Source of the DNA: Pseudomonadota bacterium
GTDB lineage: Bacteria > Pseudomonadota > Alphaproteobacteria > Sphingomonadales > Sphingomonadaceae
Reading direction: 5' to 3'
Assembly: GCA_023457895.1 (NCBI GenBank)
Contig: JAEXAY010000050.1
Coordinates: 32,675-96,674 of the forward strand
DNA length: 64,000 nucleotides
In this document: positions 42,852 through 50,940 of the stretch, in pieces
Position numbering within the stretch: position 1 is the first letter of the stretch
Layout: every line of letters starts with the position of its first letter
Position numbers and translations under genes: made by a program
Notes under the pieces: model-generated
What the model was told of the DNA's origin: nothing
Database searches by the model: none
The model's input: the letters and a program-made list of their open reading frames with translations, nothing else

Positions 42852-43793
42852 TTAAAGGTTGAAGCCCCTGACAACGCGGACGGTTTCGTTCCACACATCC
42901 ACCAGAGCGACCGGAACATCTCCGTCCCATGCGCAATAGGTTCCGTCGGCAGCGGCAACCCCGTCCAAGACTCGGCCCTGTCGGACCAGCCTTGCCAGAT
43001 CGGGAGTGAGGGAAAGAGCCGGGATGTCGTCCAGCCCCGCCTCCAGCGGCAAGCTTATGTCTTCAAGCGTGCGGCCTTTAGCGTGTTTCTCCAGAATGTC
43101 CAGCGAAATCGCATGCTCGAGGCCGAACGGTCCGGCCCGGGTGCGGCGCAGCATCGAAACATGACCGACCGTGCCGAGCGCATGGGATATGTCGCGGGCG
43201 AGGCTGCGGATATAGGTGCCCTTCGAGACATGCGCGGTGAGGGTGATGGAATCAACACGGTCCGTTAGTGCAGAGCTTGCCGAAGCAACACTCTCTGCAT
43301 CAACACGCCCTTCGACAGGCTCAGGGCTTCGGCTTAAGCTGTAAACCTCCACCTCCCGCGCCTTCATCTCGACCGTCTCCCCGGCGCGGGCGCGGTCATA
43401 GGCGCGCCTGCCGTCGATCTTGATCGCCGAAAAGGCGGGCGGGACCTGGCTGATCGGACCGGTGAAGCGCGGCAGCACCACCTCGACCTCGGCGAGCGCC
43501 GGACGCACCGCGCTCTGTGCCACCACCTCGCCTTCGGCATCGAGTCCGGCCGTTTCGGTCCCGAAGCAAATGGTGAAATCATAGACCTTGCTCGCATCGA
43601 GCATCCGCCCGCAAAGCTTGGTCGCTTCGCCAATGGCGATCGGCAACACGCCGGTCGCGAGCGGATCAAGCGTGCCGCCATGGCCGACCTTGACCTTGGG
43701 ATAGCCGCCCTCACGCAGCGCGCGCTTGACCGCGCTCACCCCTTGGGTCGAGCCAAGCCCGAGCGGTTTATCCAATATGATCCAGCCGTTCAT
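42852..43793 (-). CDS. truB: tRNA pseudouridine-55 synthase with a repeat-derived insertion
   Basis: 313 residues. Converts U55 of tRNAs to pseudouridine. GWIILDKPLGLGSTQGVSAVKR near 3-24, then the catalytic Asp in GHGGTLDPLATGVLPIA near 38-54, YDFTICFGTETAGLDAEG near 70-87, and the KGTYIRSLARDIS motif near 190-202 of the PUA-proximal part. Residues about 155-178 (RSPEPVEGRVDAESV..ASSAL) are coded by a CTGAGCTTGTCGAAG-family palindrome pair and interrupt the chain between the EVEVYSL strand and VDSITLTAHVSKG. The frame is kept. Start ATG 43793; the site-2 protease gene ends 9 bases upstream. Confidence 0.95.
   Translation of the reverse strand: MNGWIILDKPLGLGSTQGVSAVKRALREGGYPKVKVGHGGTLDPLATGVLPIAIGEATKLCGRMLDASKVYDFTICFGTETAGLDAEGEVVAQSAVRPALAEVEVVLPRFTGPISQVPPAFSAIKIDGRRAYDRARAGETVEMKAREVEVYSLSRSPEPVEGRVDAESVASASSALTDRVDSITLTAHVSKGTYIRSLARDISHALGTVGHVSMLRRTRAGPFGLEHAISLDILEKHAKGRTLEDISLPLEAGLDDIPALSLTPDLARLVRQGRVLDGVAAADGTYCAWDGDVPVALVDVWNETVRVVRGFNL
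43266..43330. repeat. Palindromic repeat pair inside truB
   Basis: Arm CAGAGCTTGCCGAAG at 43271-43285 and CTTCGACAGGCTCAG at 43310-43324 are inverted, with one or two mismatches, about 24 bp apart; same family as in ligA (34431-34512). Confidence 0.82.
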
Positions 43794-43802
43794 TGCGGGG
43801 CT

Positions 43803-44498
43803 TCAATTGCCGGCAATCGCCTTCACGATGCCGAGCAGTTGCTCCATCGCCCAGCCGAACGGCGGCATCACGACGCGCTCGATAAGATCGAAGCCGAGCA
43901 GCTTGGGAAGCAGCAGGATGATCACCGCAAAGATGATGAGGCCATAGCGTTCGAGCTGGTCGAACAGTTGTGCCGCACCTTCGGGGAGGAAGCCCTGCAC
44001 CACTTTGGACCCATCGAACGGCGGGATCGGCAGCAGGTTGAACATGCCAAGAAACACGTTGATCGACAGGAAATTGACGAGGTTCATCACGACAAAACGT
44101 GCAGGGAGCGAAGGTTCGGTGCCGCGGAAAGCGAGAAAAGCAATACCGAGCAGCACCGCACCGATCAGCGCGAGCACGAAATTGGTCAGCGGGCCGGCAG
44201 CGGCGACGACCATCATGTCGCGGCGCGGATGCCGGAGGTTGCGCGGGTCGACCGGGACGGGCCTGGCCCAACCGAAGATCGGGGCCTTCATCACCGCCAG
44301 CATCATCGGCAGGATAACCGTGCCGAACGGGTCGACATGCTTGAACGGGTTGAGCGTCAGACGCCCGAGCCGCGCGGCGGTCGGATCGCCGAACCGGCGC
44401 GCGACATAGCCGTGCGCGACCTCGTGAAACACGATCGCGAGAATGAGCGGGATCGCCCAGGTCGCGATGGTGAAAATGATATTGTCGCTAACGCCCAT
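43803..44498 (-). CDS. Site-2 protease family (M50) integral-membrane metalloprotease
   Basis: 231 residues from ATG 44498 (MGVSDNIIFTIATW). The zinc motif HEVAH is at 25-29 in the first or second membrane helix (LAIVFHEVAHGYVARRFGD), and the second zinc-binding motif is NLLPIPPFDGSKV near 168-180. Five to six hydrophobic segments. This is the short YwhC-like group without a PDZ domain; it cleaves peptides within the membrane, substrate unknown. It overlaps the GNAT gene by 11 bases and precedes truB, as part of the translation cluster. Confidence 0.9.
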   Translation of the reverse strand: MGVSDNIIFTIATWAIPLILAIVFHEVAHGYVARRFGDPTAARLGRLTLNPFKHVDPFGTVILPMMLAVMKAPIFGWARPVPVDPRNLRHPRRDMMVVAAAGPLTNFVLALIGAVLLGIAFLAFRGTEPSLPARFVVMNLVNFLSINVFLGMFNLLPIPPFDGSKVVQGFLPEGAAQLFDQLERYGLIIFAVIILLLPKLLGFDLIERVVMPPFGWAMEQLLGIVKAIAGN

Positions 44499-45042
44499 GC
44501 CCGTTCTCCCATTCTTCCCGCAACAGGCCGAACACCCCGGTATCGCGCACGTGGCCGGTCCAGGTGATGCGTTCGGCACGCAGTACGCCCTCCTTTTGCG
44601 CGCCAAGCTTTCGTACCGCCGCCTGACTCCTCTGGTTGCGTTCGTCGATAAGGAACTGGATACGGCGGATGCCCTCGCCAAAGGCCCGGTTGATCATCAG
44701 TCGCTTGACGCGACCGTTGAGCCCGGTGCCGCGCGTCCACGGCGCCATGAAGGTGCCGCCGATCTCGAGCACCTGCCGGTCGAGCGCGAGGTTCAGGTAA
44801 CTCGTCATGCCCTGCACCTTGCCATCCTGCAGCACCGCGAAAATATGGCGCGCCGGATTGGCAAGGAAGGCATAGAACGCCTTGTCGAACGCGGTTCCGG
44901 CCATATCGACCGGATAGATGTCCCACACCGGATCGTCAGCGACGCAGCAGGTGCGCAAGCCCTCGCGATGCGCTTCACCCAGCGGTTCGAGGCGAATATC
45001 GCCATCTTCCATCGGCTGCATCAACGCGGCGATATCCGTCAT
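44488..45042 (-). CDS. GNAT-family N-acetyltransferase (RimJ/RimL-like)
   Basis: 184 residues from ATG 45042, which overlaps the tdk stop by four bases. RIRLEPLGEAH-type start (DIRLEPLGEAHREGL near 15-29), the IGGTFMAPWTRGTGLNGRVKRL block near 94-115 that binds acetyl-CoA (RGTGLN in the R/QxxGxG/A position), and RIQFLIDERNQRSQAAVRKLG near 126-146. Possibly acetylates a protein N-terminus; substrate unknown. Downstream it overlaps the protease gene. Confidence 0.86.
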   Translation of the reverse strand: MTDIAALMQPMEDGDIRLEPLGEAHREGLRTCCVADDPVWDIYPVDMAGTAFDKAFYAFLANPARHIFAVLQDGKVQGMTSYLNLALDRQVLEIGGTFMAPWTRGTGLNGRVKRLMINRAFGEGIRRIQFLIDERNQRSQAAVRKLGAQKEGVLRAERITWTGHVRDTGVFGLLREEWENGHGR

Positions 45043-45617
45043 TTCAGCGCCTCCATGAAATGTTTGCGGCACAATGCCTCATAACGGTCATTGCCGCCAA
45101 CCTCGGTCTGTGCGCCCTGCGTGACCGCCTTGCCATCGGCATCGACGCGCAGGTTCATCGTCGCCTTGCGTCCGCAATGGCAGACGGCCTTAAGCTCGAC
45201 CAGGCTGTCCGCAATCCCCAGCAGCGCCGCCGATCCGGGAAACAGCTCGGCCTGGAAGTCGGTCCTGAGGCCATAGGCCAGCACCGGGACGTTGCTTTCA
45301 TCCGCCAGCCGGGCGAGCTGGAACACCTGCTCCCGCGTGAGGAACTGCGCTTCGTCGACCAGCACGCAGGCGAGCGCCCCATGCGCTGCCACATCGGCGC
45401 TTATCTCTGCGAACAGATCGGTATCGGGCTCGAACAGATGGGCGTCCGCCCTCAGGCCGATGCGCGAGGTGATATAGCCCGCCTCATAACGGTCATCGAG
45501 CGCCGCCGTCCACAACATGGTCCGCATGCCCCGCTCGCGATAATTGAAATCGGCCTGGAGCAAAGTGGTCGATTTGCCCGCGTTCATCGAGCTGTAGTAG
45601 AAATAAAGCTTGGCCAT
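45039..45617 (-). CDS. tdk: Thymidine kinase (type II)
   Basis: 192 residues. Phosphorylates thymidine to dTMP in pyrimidine salvage. P-loop SSMNAGKST at 9-17, Walker B-like VLVDEAQFL near 87-95 with the catalytic Glu, lasso-region GLRTDFQAELFPGS near 117-130, and zinc cysteines in CHCGRKA and CRKHF. The stop overlaps the GNAT start; its own ATG shares one base with the end of vapC. Confidence 0.95.
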   Translation of the reverse strand: MAKLYFYYSSMNAGKSTTLLQADFNYRERGMRTMLWTAALDDRYEAGYITSRIGLRADAHLFEPDTDLFAEISADVAAHGALACVLVDEAQFLTREQVFQLARLADESNVPVLAYGLRTDFQAELFPGSAALLGIADSLVELKAVCHCGRKATMNLRVDADGKAVTQGAQTEVGGNDRYEALCRKHFMEALK

Positions 45618-46006
45618 CAGTCGAGCAGCCTGATTTCGACAAATGGATTATCCTTCATTTTCCTGACAAGATCCCGGTCGAACGTTGCGAAATTTTCGGC
45701 CGGGCGCGAACTTACGATATGGAGTGAATCGGCGATATCGGCCCCGCGACGATAGGCTTCAATGGCCCATAATGTCGCCTCGCGATCAGGACATTGCAGT
45801 TCGGGAAGCAGCAAAATCGTTTCAAGGCTGTCTGCGATGCCGGCGCGTTCCAGACCAGCGTAGCTTTTCAAAACCCAGGCCAGTTCCAGCAAGACGGTAT
45901 CGCCGAGCCAGCAGGCGCCAGCCAGAATTGTCTGCGCCTTGGCGGCTTGCTCCGCATCGTCTCTCAAAAGCCAGCGCACCAATATATTGGTATCGAGGGC
46001 AATCAT
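45617..46006 (-). CDS. vapC: PIN-domain ribonuclease toxin VapC
   Basis: 129 residues. PIN acidic residues at family positions: Asp5 (LDTNILVRWLL), Glu41 (LLELAWVL), Asp93 (ADIADSLH) and Asp110/112 (FATFDRDL). It would cleave RNA unless bound by its antitoxin. The start overlaps the end of the upstream antitoxin gene by four bases, the standard vapBC arrangement. The pair sits between rbfA and tdk in a housekeeping cluster. Confidence 0.9.
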   Translation of the reverse strand: MIALDTNILVRWLLRDDAEQAAKAQTILAGACWLGDTVLLELAWVLKSYAGLERAGIADSLETILLLPELQCPDREATLWAIEAYRRGADIADSLHIVSSRPAENFATFDRDLVRKMKDNPFVEIRLLD

Positions 46007-46296
46007 CTGGAGGAGTTTTTCACGAAATTCCGATATTTTTCTGCCGCCATCACGGGACCGGCGGCCGCAATATCCTCATCACTCAACCGCGGTCCCTTAT
46101 ATTGCACAATCTTTCTGATCCGTTCAGCGGCCTCTTCTATCGTCAGTCGCTTCTGCTGGGCGGGCAACCGGAGAATGATTTCTCCACCGCGTTCAATGAC
46201 ATCGAAGACCGTGCCTTCGGTGAGGCCCAGCCGGTCGCGCACATCCTTGGGGATGACGACCTGCCCTTTGGCTGACAACTTGGTCTGTGCGTTCAT
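46003..46296 (-). CDS. vapB: AbrB/SpoVT-family antitoxin VapB
   Basis: 97 residues. N-terminal swapped-hairpin DNA-binding domain, typical line KLSAKGQVVIPKDVRDRLGL at 6-25 and GTVFDVIERGGEIILRL near 28-44. The C-terminal part (50-97) would bind and block VapC. The antitoxin normally represses its own promoter; a 36-bp gap to rbfA upstream could hold one. Translationally coupled to vapC by a four-base overlap. Confidence 0.9.
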   Translation of the reverse strand: MNAQTKLSAKGQVVIPKDVRDRLGLTEGTVFDVIERGGEIILRLPAQQKRLTIEEAAERIRKIVQYKGPRLSDEDIAAAGPVMAAEKYRNFVKNSSR

Positions 46297-46332
46297 TTCG
46301 GTAAGATACGTCTTACCCGAGCGGCGCGCAAG

Positions 46333-46743
46333 TTATTCTTCTTCCCCGTCAGCAGCCAAATCCCGTGCCACCCTGGGGTTGCGCAGCAACTGGTCGATAT
46401 GGGTGCCCTCGTCGAAACTTTCATCCGACAGGAATTTGAGTTTCGCCGCATATTTCATCTTGATGCGGTGGGCGACCTCGCGCTGGAGGTAGGCGGTGTT
46501 CGTGCGCAGCGCCTTGAGCACCGCCTCTTCGTCCTTGCCGAGCAGGGACTTCACGAATACCGTGGCGTGGCGCAAGTCGGGCGACATGCGCACCTCGGTT
46601 ACCGAGACGGCATGGCTTGCCAATACATCGTCATGCACGTCACCGCGCATGAGGATTTCGGAAAGCACATGGCGCACCTGTTCGCCTACGCGCAGCACGC
46701 GAACGGAACGGCCTTCGGGCGATGTATCGTTATGACGGGCCAT
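46333..46743 (-). CDS. rbfA: 30S ribosome-binding factor A
   Basis: 136 residues from ATG 46743 (MARHNDTSPEGRSVRVLRVGEQ). KH-fold cold-shock and 16S-maturation factor. The family core is VRHVLSEILMRGDVHDD near 22-38, VTEVRMSPDLRHATVFVKSL near 47-66 and KLKFLSDESFDEGTHIDQLL near 101-120. It overlaps the preceding glyoxalase gene by 14 bases. Normal position downstream of infB, though two unrelated genes are wedged between. Confidence 0.94.
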   Translation of the reverse strand: MARHNDTSPEGRSVRVLRVGEQVRHVLSEILMRGDVHDDVLASHAVSVTEVRMSPDLRHATVFVKSLLGKDEEAVLKALRTNTAYLQREVAHRIKMKYAAKLKFLSDESFDEGTHIDQLLRNPRVARDLAADGEEE

Positions 46744-47113
46744 GGGCCGCCTCCGCTGAATAAAAACATAACCGGTTGCCAGCGGGGTCCTGAATGACAA
46801 TGTCGCGCGTGCCCCATTCCATCAACTGCGGCTCGCCCGGGCGGGCGTGGCGGTAGGATTTGGCACGCAGCTCTGCCATGTAAGCCGCCACATCCGGGAC
46901 TTCGATGCGCATCGCGCTTCCGGGAACACCATCTCCGAAATGTTCGGAAAGGTGCAGCACACAGTCCCCCTTGCGCACGCCCATATAGAGCGGTGTTCCG
47001 GGGTGGAAACGATGTTCGAATTCCACCGTGAAGCCCAGGAAGTCGATGTAGAATTCCCTGGTCTTTGCCTCATCGAAACTGCGCAGAATGGGGATAGGTG
47101 CACTGAAAGCCAT
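46730..47113 (-). CDS. Glyoxalase/bleomycin-resistance-fold protein
   Basis: 127 residues of the vicinal oxygen chelate fold: two beta-alpha-beta-beta-beta halves, first IPILRSFDEAKTREFYIDFLGF near 7-28, second MRIEVPDVAAYMAEL near 67-81 and ending in VIQDPAGNRLCFY near 105-117. Enzymatic role unknown; the metal-binding His/Glu set is incomplete by eye. Overlaps rbfA by 14 bases, so the two are co-translated. Confidence 0.82.
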   Translation of the reverse strand: MAFSAPIPILRSFDEAKTREFYIDFLGFTVEFEHRFHPGTPLYMGVRKGDCVLHLSEHFGDGVPGSAMRIEVPDVAAYMAELRAKSYRHARPGEPQLMEWGTRDIVIQDPAGNRLCFYSAEAAHGPS

Positions 47114-47116
47114 TAT

Positions 47117-47524
47117 TTACGACGTCGCTGCAATCGGCATCAACGAAACCGTCGAAGTCGCCCTGGCGAGCAGTTGCCCGCCTTCATCCGCCAACTCGGC
47201 CTCAAGAAACGCGACGCTGCGGCCCATCTTGACGATGCGCGCGGTGCCGATCAGCACGCCGGGCTTGACCGGCTGCAGATAGCTGATGTTCAAATCAAGC
47301 GTGATGCCCACCAGCGTGGCACCCGATTTGACCAGCACGGGGAGGCCGATCACATCGTCGATAAAGGCCGCGACGAACCCGCCTTGCAGCACTCCGCGCG
47401 GCGAGCAGAACAGCTCGGGCGCGACAAAGCGCATTCGCGAGGTGCCGGTTTCGACATCATAGTCGAGCACCTCGGACCGGGTCAGATCGCAGTAAGCGGT
47501 CTTGGCGAATTTGCCGAAATCCAT
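47117..47524 (-). CDS. PaaI-family thioesterase (hotdog fold)
   Basis: 135 residues. The hotdog core has GVLQGGFVAAFIDDVIGLP near 44-62 in the position of the active-site Asn/Gly-Gly and Asp, then SYLQPVKPGVLIGTARIVKMGRSVAFLEAEL near 81-111. Hydrolyses an acyl-CoA by family; substrate unknown. Lies 3 bases upstream of the glyoxalase gene and about 42 bases downstream of infB. Confidence 0.85.
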   Translation of the reverse strand: MDFGKFAKTAYCDLTRSEVLDYDVETGTSRMRFVAPELFCSPRGVLQGGFVAAFIDDVIGLPVLVKSGATLVGITLDLNISYLQPVKPGVLIGTARIVKMGRSVAFLEAELADEGGQLLARATSTVSLMPIAATS

Positions 47525-47566
47525 CAGCGCCGCTCCAGCGAGGCGAAAAGCCGCTCCGTCACGCCG

Positions 47567-50083
47567 TTACAGCGTGCGGGCGCGCTCCTCGACCTCGAAC
47601 ACTTCGAGCGTGTCGCCCGGCTTGATGTCGTTGGTGCCTTCAAGCACGACGCCGCATTCAAGCCCTGCCCGGACTTCGGCGACATCATCCTTGAACCGGC
47701 GCAACGAGGCGATGGTCGTCTTCGAAATGATGACGTCGTCGCGCGTGACGCGGGCGTGGATACCCTTCTTGATATAACCGTCGGTGACGAGCAGACCCGC
47801 TGCCTTGTCCTTCTTGCCGGCGTTGAAAATCTCCTTGATCTCGGCGCGGCCGACAACCGTTTCGATGATCTCGGGACCCAGTTCGCCCGCCATTTCCTTG
47901 GCGATATCCTCGGTCAGATGATAGATGACATCGAAATATTTGAGCCGCACCTTGTTGCGCTCGATCGCTTCGCGGGCCTTGGCATTTGGACGCACGTTGA
48001 ACCCAATGATCGGCGCGTTCGAGGCCGATGCCAAGGTAACGTCGCTTTCGGTGATCGCACCGACGCCCGAATGCAGCACCCGCACGCGGATTTCATCGGT
48101 CGAAAGCTTGTTGAGCGCGTTGACGATCGCCTCGGTCGAACCCTGCACGTCGGCCTTGATGACGACGGGATATTCCATGGTCGTCTGCTTCAGCGCCGAG
48201 AACATGTTTTCGAGGCTCGCCGGGGCCGAGGTGGTGCGCTTCAGCATCGCCTGTTCCTGACGGTAAGCGGCAACCTCACGCGCGCGCGATTCATTTTCAA
48301 CGACAGTGAGCGTATCGCCCGCCATCGGGACGCCGCCGAGGCCGAGCACCTCGACCGGCATCGCCGGACCGGCTTCCTTGATCTGCTGGCCCTTGTCGTT
48401 GATCATCGCGCGGACACGGCCGCTTTCGGTGCCGACGACAAAGATGTCGCCAACCTTGAGCGTTCCGCGGCGGACGAGGATCGTCGCCACCGCGCCGCGG
48501 CCCTTGTCAAGCTTGGCCTCGACCACCGTGCCTTCGGCAGCCCGGTCGGGATTGGCCTTGAGTTCGAGAATTTCCGCCTGAAGCGAGATTTTCTCGATCA
48601 GTTCGTCAAGCCCTTGCTTGGTCTTGGCGGAAACCTCGACGTCCTGCACGTCGCCCGACATCGCCTCGACGATGACTTCATGTTCGAGCAGGCGTTCGCG
48701 CACCTTCTGCGGGTTAGCAGTGTCCTTGTCGATCTTGTTGATCGCGACGATCATCGGAACGCCGGCGGCCTTGGTGTGGTTGATCGCCTCGATCGTCTGC
48801 GGCATCAGCCCGTCGTCGGCGGCGACCACCAGCACCACGATGTCGGTGATGTTGGCGCCGCGTGCGCGCATTTCGGTAAAGGCTTCGTGGCCCGGCGTAT
48901 CGAGGAAGGTGATCGCCTGACCATCCTTCGTCTTGATCTGATAGGAGCCGATATGCTGGGTGATGCCGCCGGCCTCACCCGACTGCACATTGGCGCCACG
49001 CAGCGCATCGAGCAGCGAGGTCTTGCCATGATCGACATGGCCCATGATCGTCACCACCGGCGGACGCGCCTTCAGCGTTTCTTCGGCATCGACGTCGGTC
49101 TGATGGTCGATGTCAACATCGGCTTCGGAGACGCGGGTGATATTGTGGCCGAATTCGGTCACGAGCAGTTCAGCGGTATCGGCGTCGATCGTCTGGTTGA
49201 CCGTCACCATCATGCCCATCTTGAACAGCGCCTTGACGAGATCGGCGCCCTTTTCGGCCATGCGGTTGGCAAGTTCCTGCACCGTGATCGCTTCGGGCAC
49301 AACGACGTCGCGCACCTGCTTTTCGCGCGGTGCGGCCGGACCCATATGGGCGCGACGTTCCTTCTCACGCGCGCGCTTCAGCGCCGCGAGGCTGCGCGCC
49401 CGTGCGCCGCCATCGCCTTCGTCGAGCGCGCGGGTGACGGTAAGCTTGCCCTGACGGCGATCATCGCCTCCGCGATTGCGGCTGGGCTTGGGCTGTTCAG
49501 GACGCTTGGGCGCCTCGACCGGCGTGAATTTGCGCGCGGGCGGGAAGCGTTCGCCTGCAGGACGCGCGGCTTCTGCCTCGCCCTCGCTCTTGGCGGGCGC
49601 GGAAGCAGGTTCGGGTTCGGGCGCAGGGCGCTTTGCTTCTTCCTCGGCAGCCTTGCGCGCTTCCTCTTCCGCCTTGCGGTTTTCCTCGGCGCGGCGTTTT
49701 TCATCTTCCGATGCCGCAAGCCGTTCCTGCTCTTCGCGGCGGCGCGCTTCCTCGGCGGCGGCGAGACGGGCCTCTTCGGCCTCACGCAGCAGCTTTTCCT
49801 GCAGTTCCTTGCGCGACAGGGCCTGTTCGGCCTCGCTCACGCGCGGCTTGGGCGCAGGAGCAGGCGCGGCAGGCTTGGGCGCCTCCGCGGCTGGAGCGGG
49901 TGCCGGCTGGGGTGCAGGCGCGGCTTCTCCGGGCTTGCCGAAGACGCGCTTTTTCTTCACCTCGACCACGACCGTATTCTTGCGGCCATGGCTGAACTGC
50001 TGCTGCACCTGCCCGGTTTCCACCGTGCGCTTGAGTCCCAGCGGTTTGCGTCCCAGGGTCGGCTTGTTATTCTCGTCGCTCAT
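47567..50083 (-). CDS. infB: Translation initiation factor IF-2
   Basis: 838 residues. GTPase that brings initiator tRNA to the 30S subunit. N-terminal IF2-specific start (NNKPTLGRKPLGLKRTVETG), then a long Ala/Pro/Glu/Arg-rich flexible region (about 55-230), the IF2_N subdomain (AITVQELANRMAEKGADLVK near 261-280), G domain with G1 IMGHVDHGKTSLLD near 345-358, DTPGHEAF near 392-399 and NKID near 446-449, then domains II-IV with the C2 end. The long acidic-basic N-terminal region is typical of alphaproteobacteria. Downstream of ylxR and nusA on the same strand. Confidence 0.97.
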   Translation of the reverse strand: MSDENNKPTLGRKPLGLKRTVETGQVQQQFSHGRKNTVVVEVKKKRVFGKPGEAAPAPQPAPAPAAEAPKPAAPAPAPKPRVSEAEQALSRKELQEKLLREAEEARLAAAEEARRREEQERLAASEDEKRRAEENRKAEEEARKAAEEEAKRPAPEPEPASAPAKSEGEAEAARPAGERFPPARKFTPVEAPKRPEQPKPSRNRGGDDRRQGKLTVTRALDEGDGGARARSLAALKRAREKERRAHMGPAAPREKQVRDVVVPEAITVQELANRMAEKGADLVKALFKMGMMVTVNQTIDADTAELLVTEFGHNITRVSEADVDIDHQTDVDAEETLKARPPVVTIMGHVDHGKTSLLDALRGANVQSGEAGGITQHIGSYQIKTKDGQAITFLDTPGHEAFTEMRARGANITDIVVLVVAADDGLMPQTIEAINHTKAAGVPMIVAINKIDKDTANPQKVRERLLEHEVIVEAMSGDVQDVEVSAKTKQGLDELIEKISLQAEILELKANPDRAAEGTVVEAKLDKGRGAVATILVRRGTLKVGDIFVVGTESGRVRAMINDKGQQIKEAGPAMPVEVLGLGGVPMAGDTLTVVENESRAREVAAYRQEQAMLKRTTSAPASLENMFSALKQTTMEYPVVIKADVQGSTEAIVNALNKLSTDEIRVRVLHSGVGAITESDVTLASASNAPIIGFNVRPNAKAREAIERNKVRLKYFDVIYHLTEDIAKEMAGELGPEIIETVVGRAEIKEIFNAGKKDKAAGLLVTDGYIKKGIHARVTRDDVIISKTTIASLRRFKDDVAEVRAGLECGVVLEGTNDIKPGDTLEVFEVEERARTL

Positions 50084-50136
50084 CTAGTTCCTGCTTGCTT
50101 CTTCTTCGTCTCGTTCAAATATCTCGGACGGACCCA

Positions 50137-50940
50137 TTAACCGCTGGCGGCCGGTTCGGACGATTGTCCGTCGCCGCTGCCCGCGCCTGTATCGCATCCG
50201 ATGTAAAACTGCCAGCGCTCGAGCGCGGACAAGATCCGGTCAGCAGCGCCGCGATCCGTGATCGCCACATGCACCGCATTGTCGCGCCCCAATGCCATAG
50301 AAAGGGCCCCGCGGTCTACCGGCAAGATTGTGCCGCCAAGCCCGGTGCCTTCCTTGTCTTCGCCGACGCGCCAGCTCTGGTCGCGCTTGCGGCGGCCATC
50401 CTCGCCCGCATCGGCGGCGTGGAGCAGCAGGGCCACCTGTCCGGATCGGCAGGCGGCATCGATTTTTTCCGCGCCCGATATGAGGTTTCCGGCGCGCGCT
50501 TCAAGCCCCAGCCGGTCGAGCGTCAGCCGCTCCAGCTGGGTTTCGATATCATCGGCGAGGCTGTCCGGAATGGTGAGCGCGGCCCCCTTGAAGGCGCGGG
50601 CCAGCGCGCCCTTCAGCTTGCCTTTGGCCTGTGCCCCGGCAAGTTCCGCCTTGCTGACACCGATCCACGCGCCGCGTCCGGGCGCTTTTGCGCGCACGTC
50701 GGGCGCGACCTGCCCGTCCGGCCCGATCGCGAGCCGGATGAGACGCCCCCGCGCATCATGCCGCCCTGAAAGGATGCACTTGCGCTCGGGGATATGGCCT
50801 TTTCCGGGCGCAGTATCTCCGCTCGCATCGAGCGCAGTCGAGACACGATTCTCCGCCACCCCGCCTCTCGACTTCGCGCGAGGCGAACGGGTGCTTTTAT
50901 TTTTGGTGGTGCTTACGCCATCATTGTGAGGTTTCCGCAT
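50137..50940 (-). CDS. YlxR (DUF448)/L7Ae-like RNA-binding protein with a repeat-derived insertion
   Basis: 267 residues from ATG 50940 (MRKPHNDGVSTT), overlapping the nusA end by 20 bases. DUF448 domain near 46-115 (ERKCILSGRHDARGRLIRLAI, and APGRGAWIG), then an L7Ae-like RNA-binding domain near 125-250 (AGNLISGAEKID..VALLLHAADA). Found between nusA and infB in most alphaproteobacteria; probably an RNA or ribosome-linked factor. Residues about 17-39 (SPRAKSRGG..VSTALDAS) are coded by an inverted repeat pair (50824-50890), so the linker before DUF448 is repeat-derived. Confidence 0.87.
   Translation of the reverse strand: MRKPHNDGVSTTKNKSTRSPRAKSRGGVAENRVSTALDASGDTAPGKGHIPERKCILSGRHDARGRLIRLAIGPDGQVAPDVRAKAPGRGAWIGVSKAELAGAQAKGKLKGALARAFKGAALTIPDSLADDIETQLERLTLDRLGLEARAGNLISGAEKIDAACRSGQVALLLHAADAGEDGRRKRDQSWRVGEDKEGTGLGGTILPVDRGALSMALGRDNAVHVAITDRGAADRILSALERWQFYIGCDTGAGSGDGQSSEPAASG
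50824..50890. repeat. Palindromic repeat pair inside ylxR
   Basis: CGCATCGAGCGCAGTCGAGA at 50824-50843 and TCTCGACTTCGCGCGAGGCG at 50866-50885 are imperfect inverted copies sharing the TCGAGCG.AGTCGAGA core, about 22 bp apart. A third family, different from those in ligA and truB. Confidence 0.75.

Noticed and set aside
46847..50140. Plus-strand open frame of nearly 1100 codons across infB, thioesterase and glyoxalase genes
   Set aside because: It is antisense to infB, whose domains and motifs are intact. Long antisense frames are common in high-GC DNA; the translation is His/Arg/Asp-rich without any recognisable motif.
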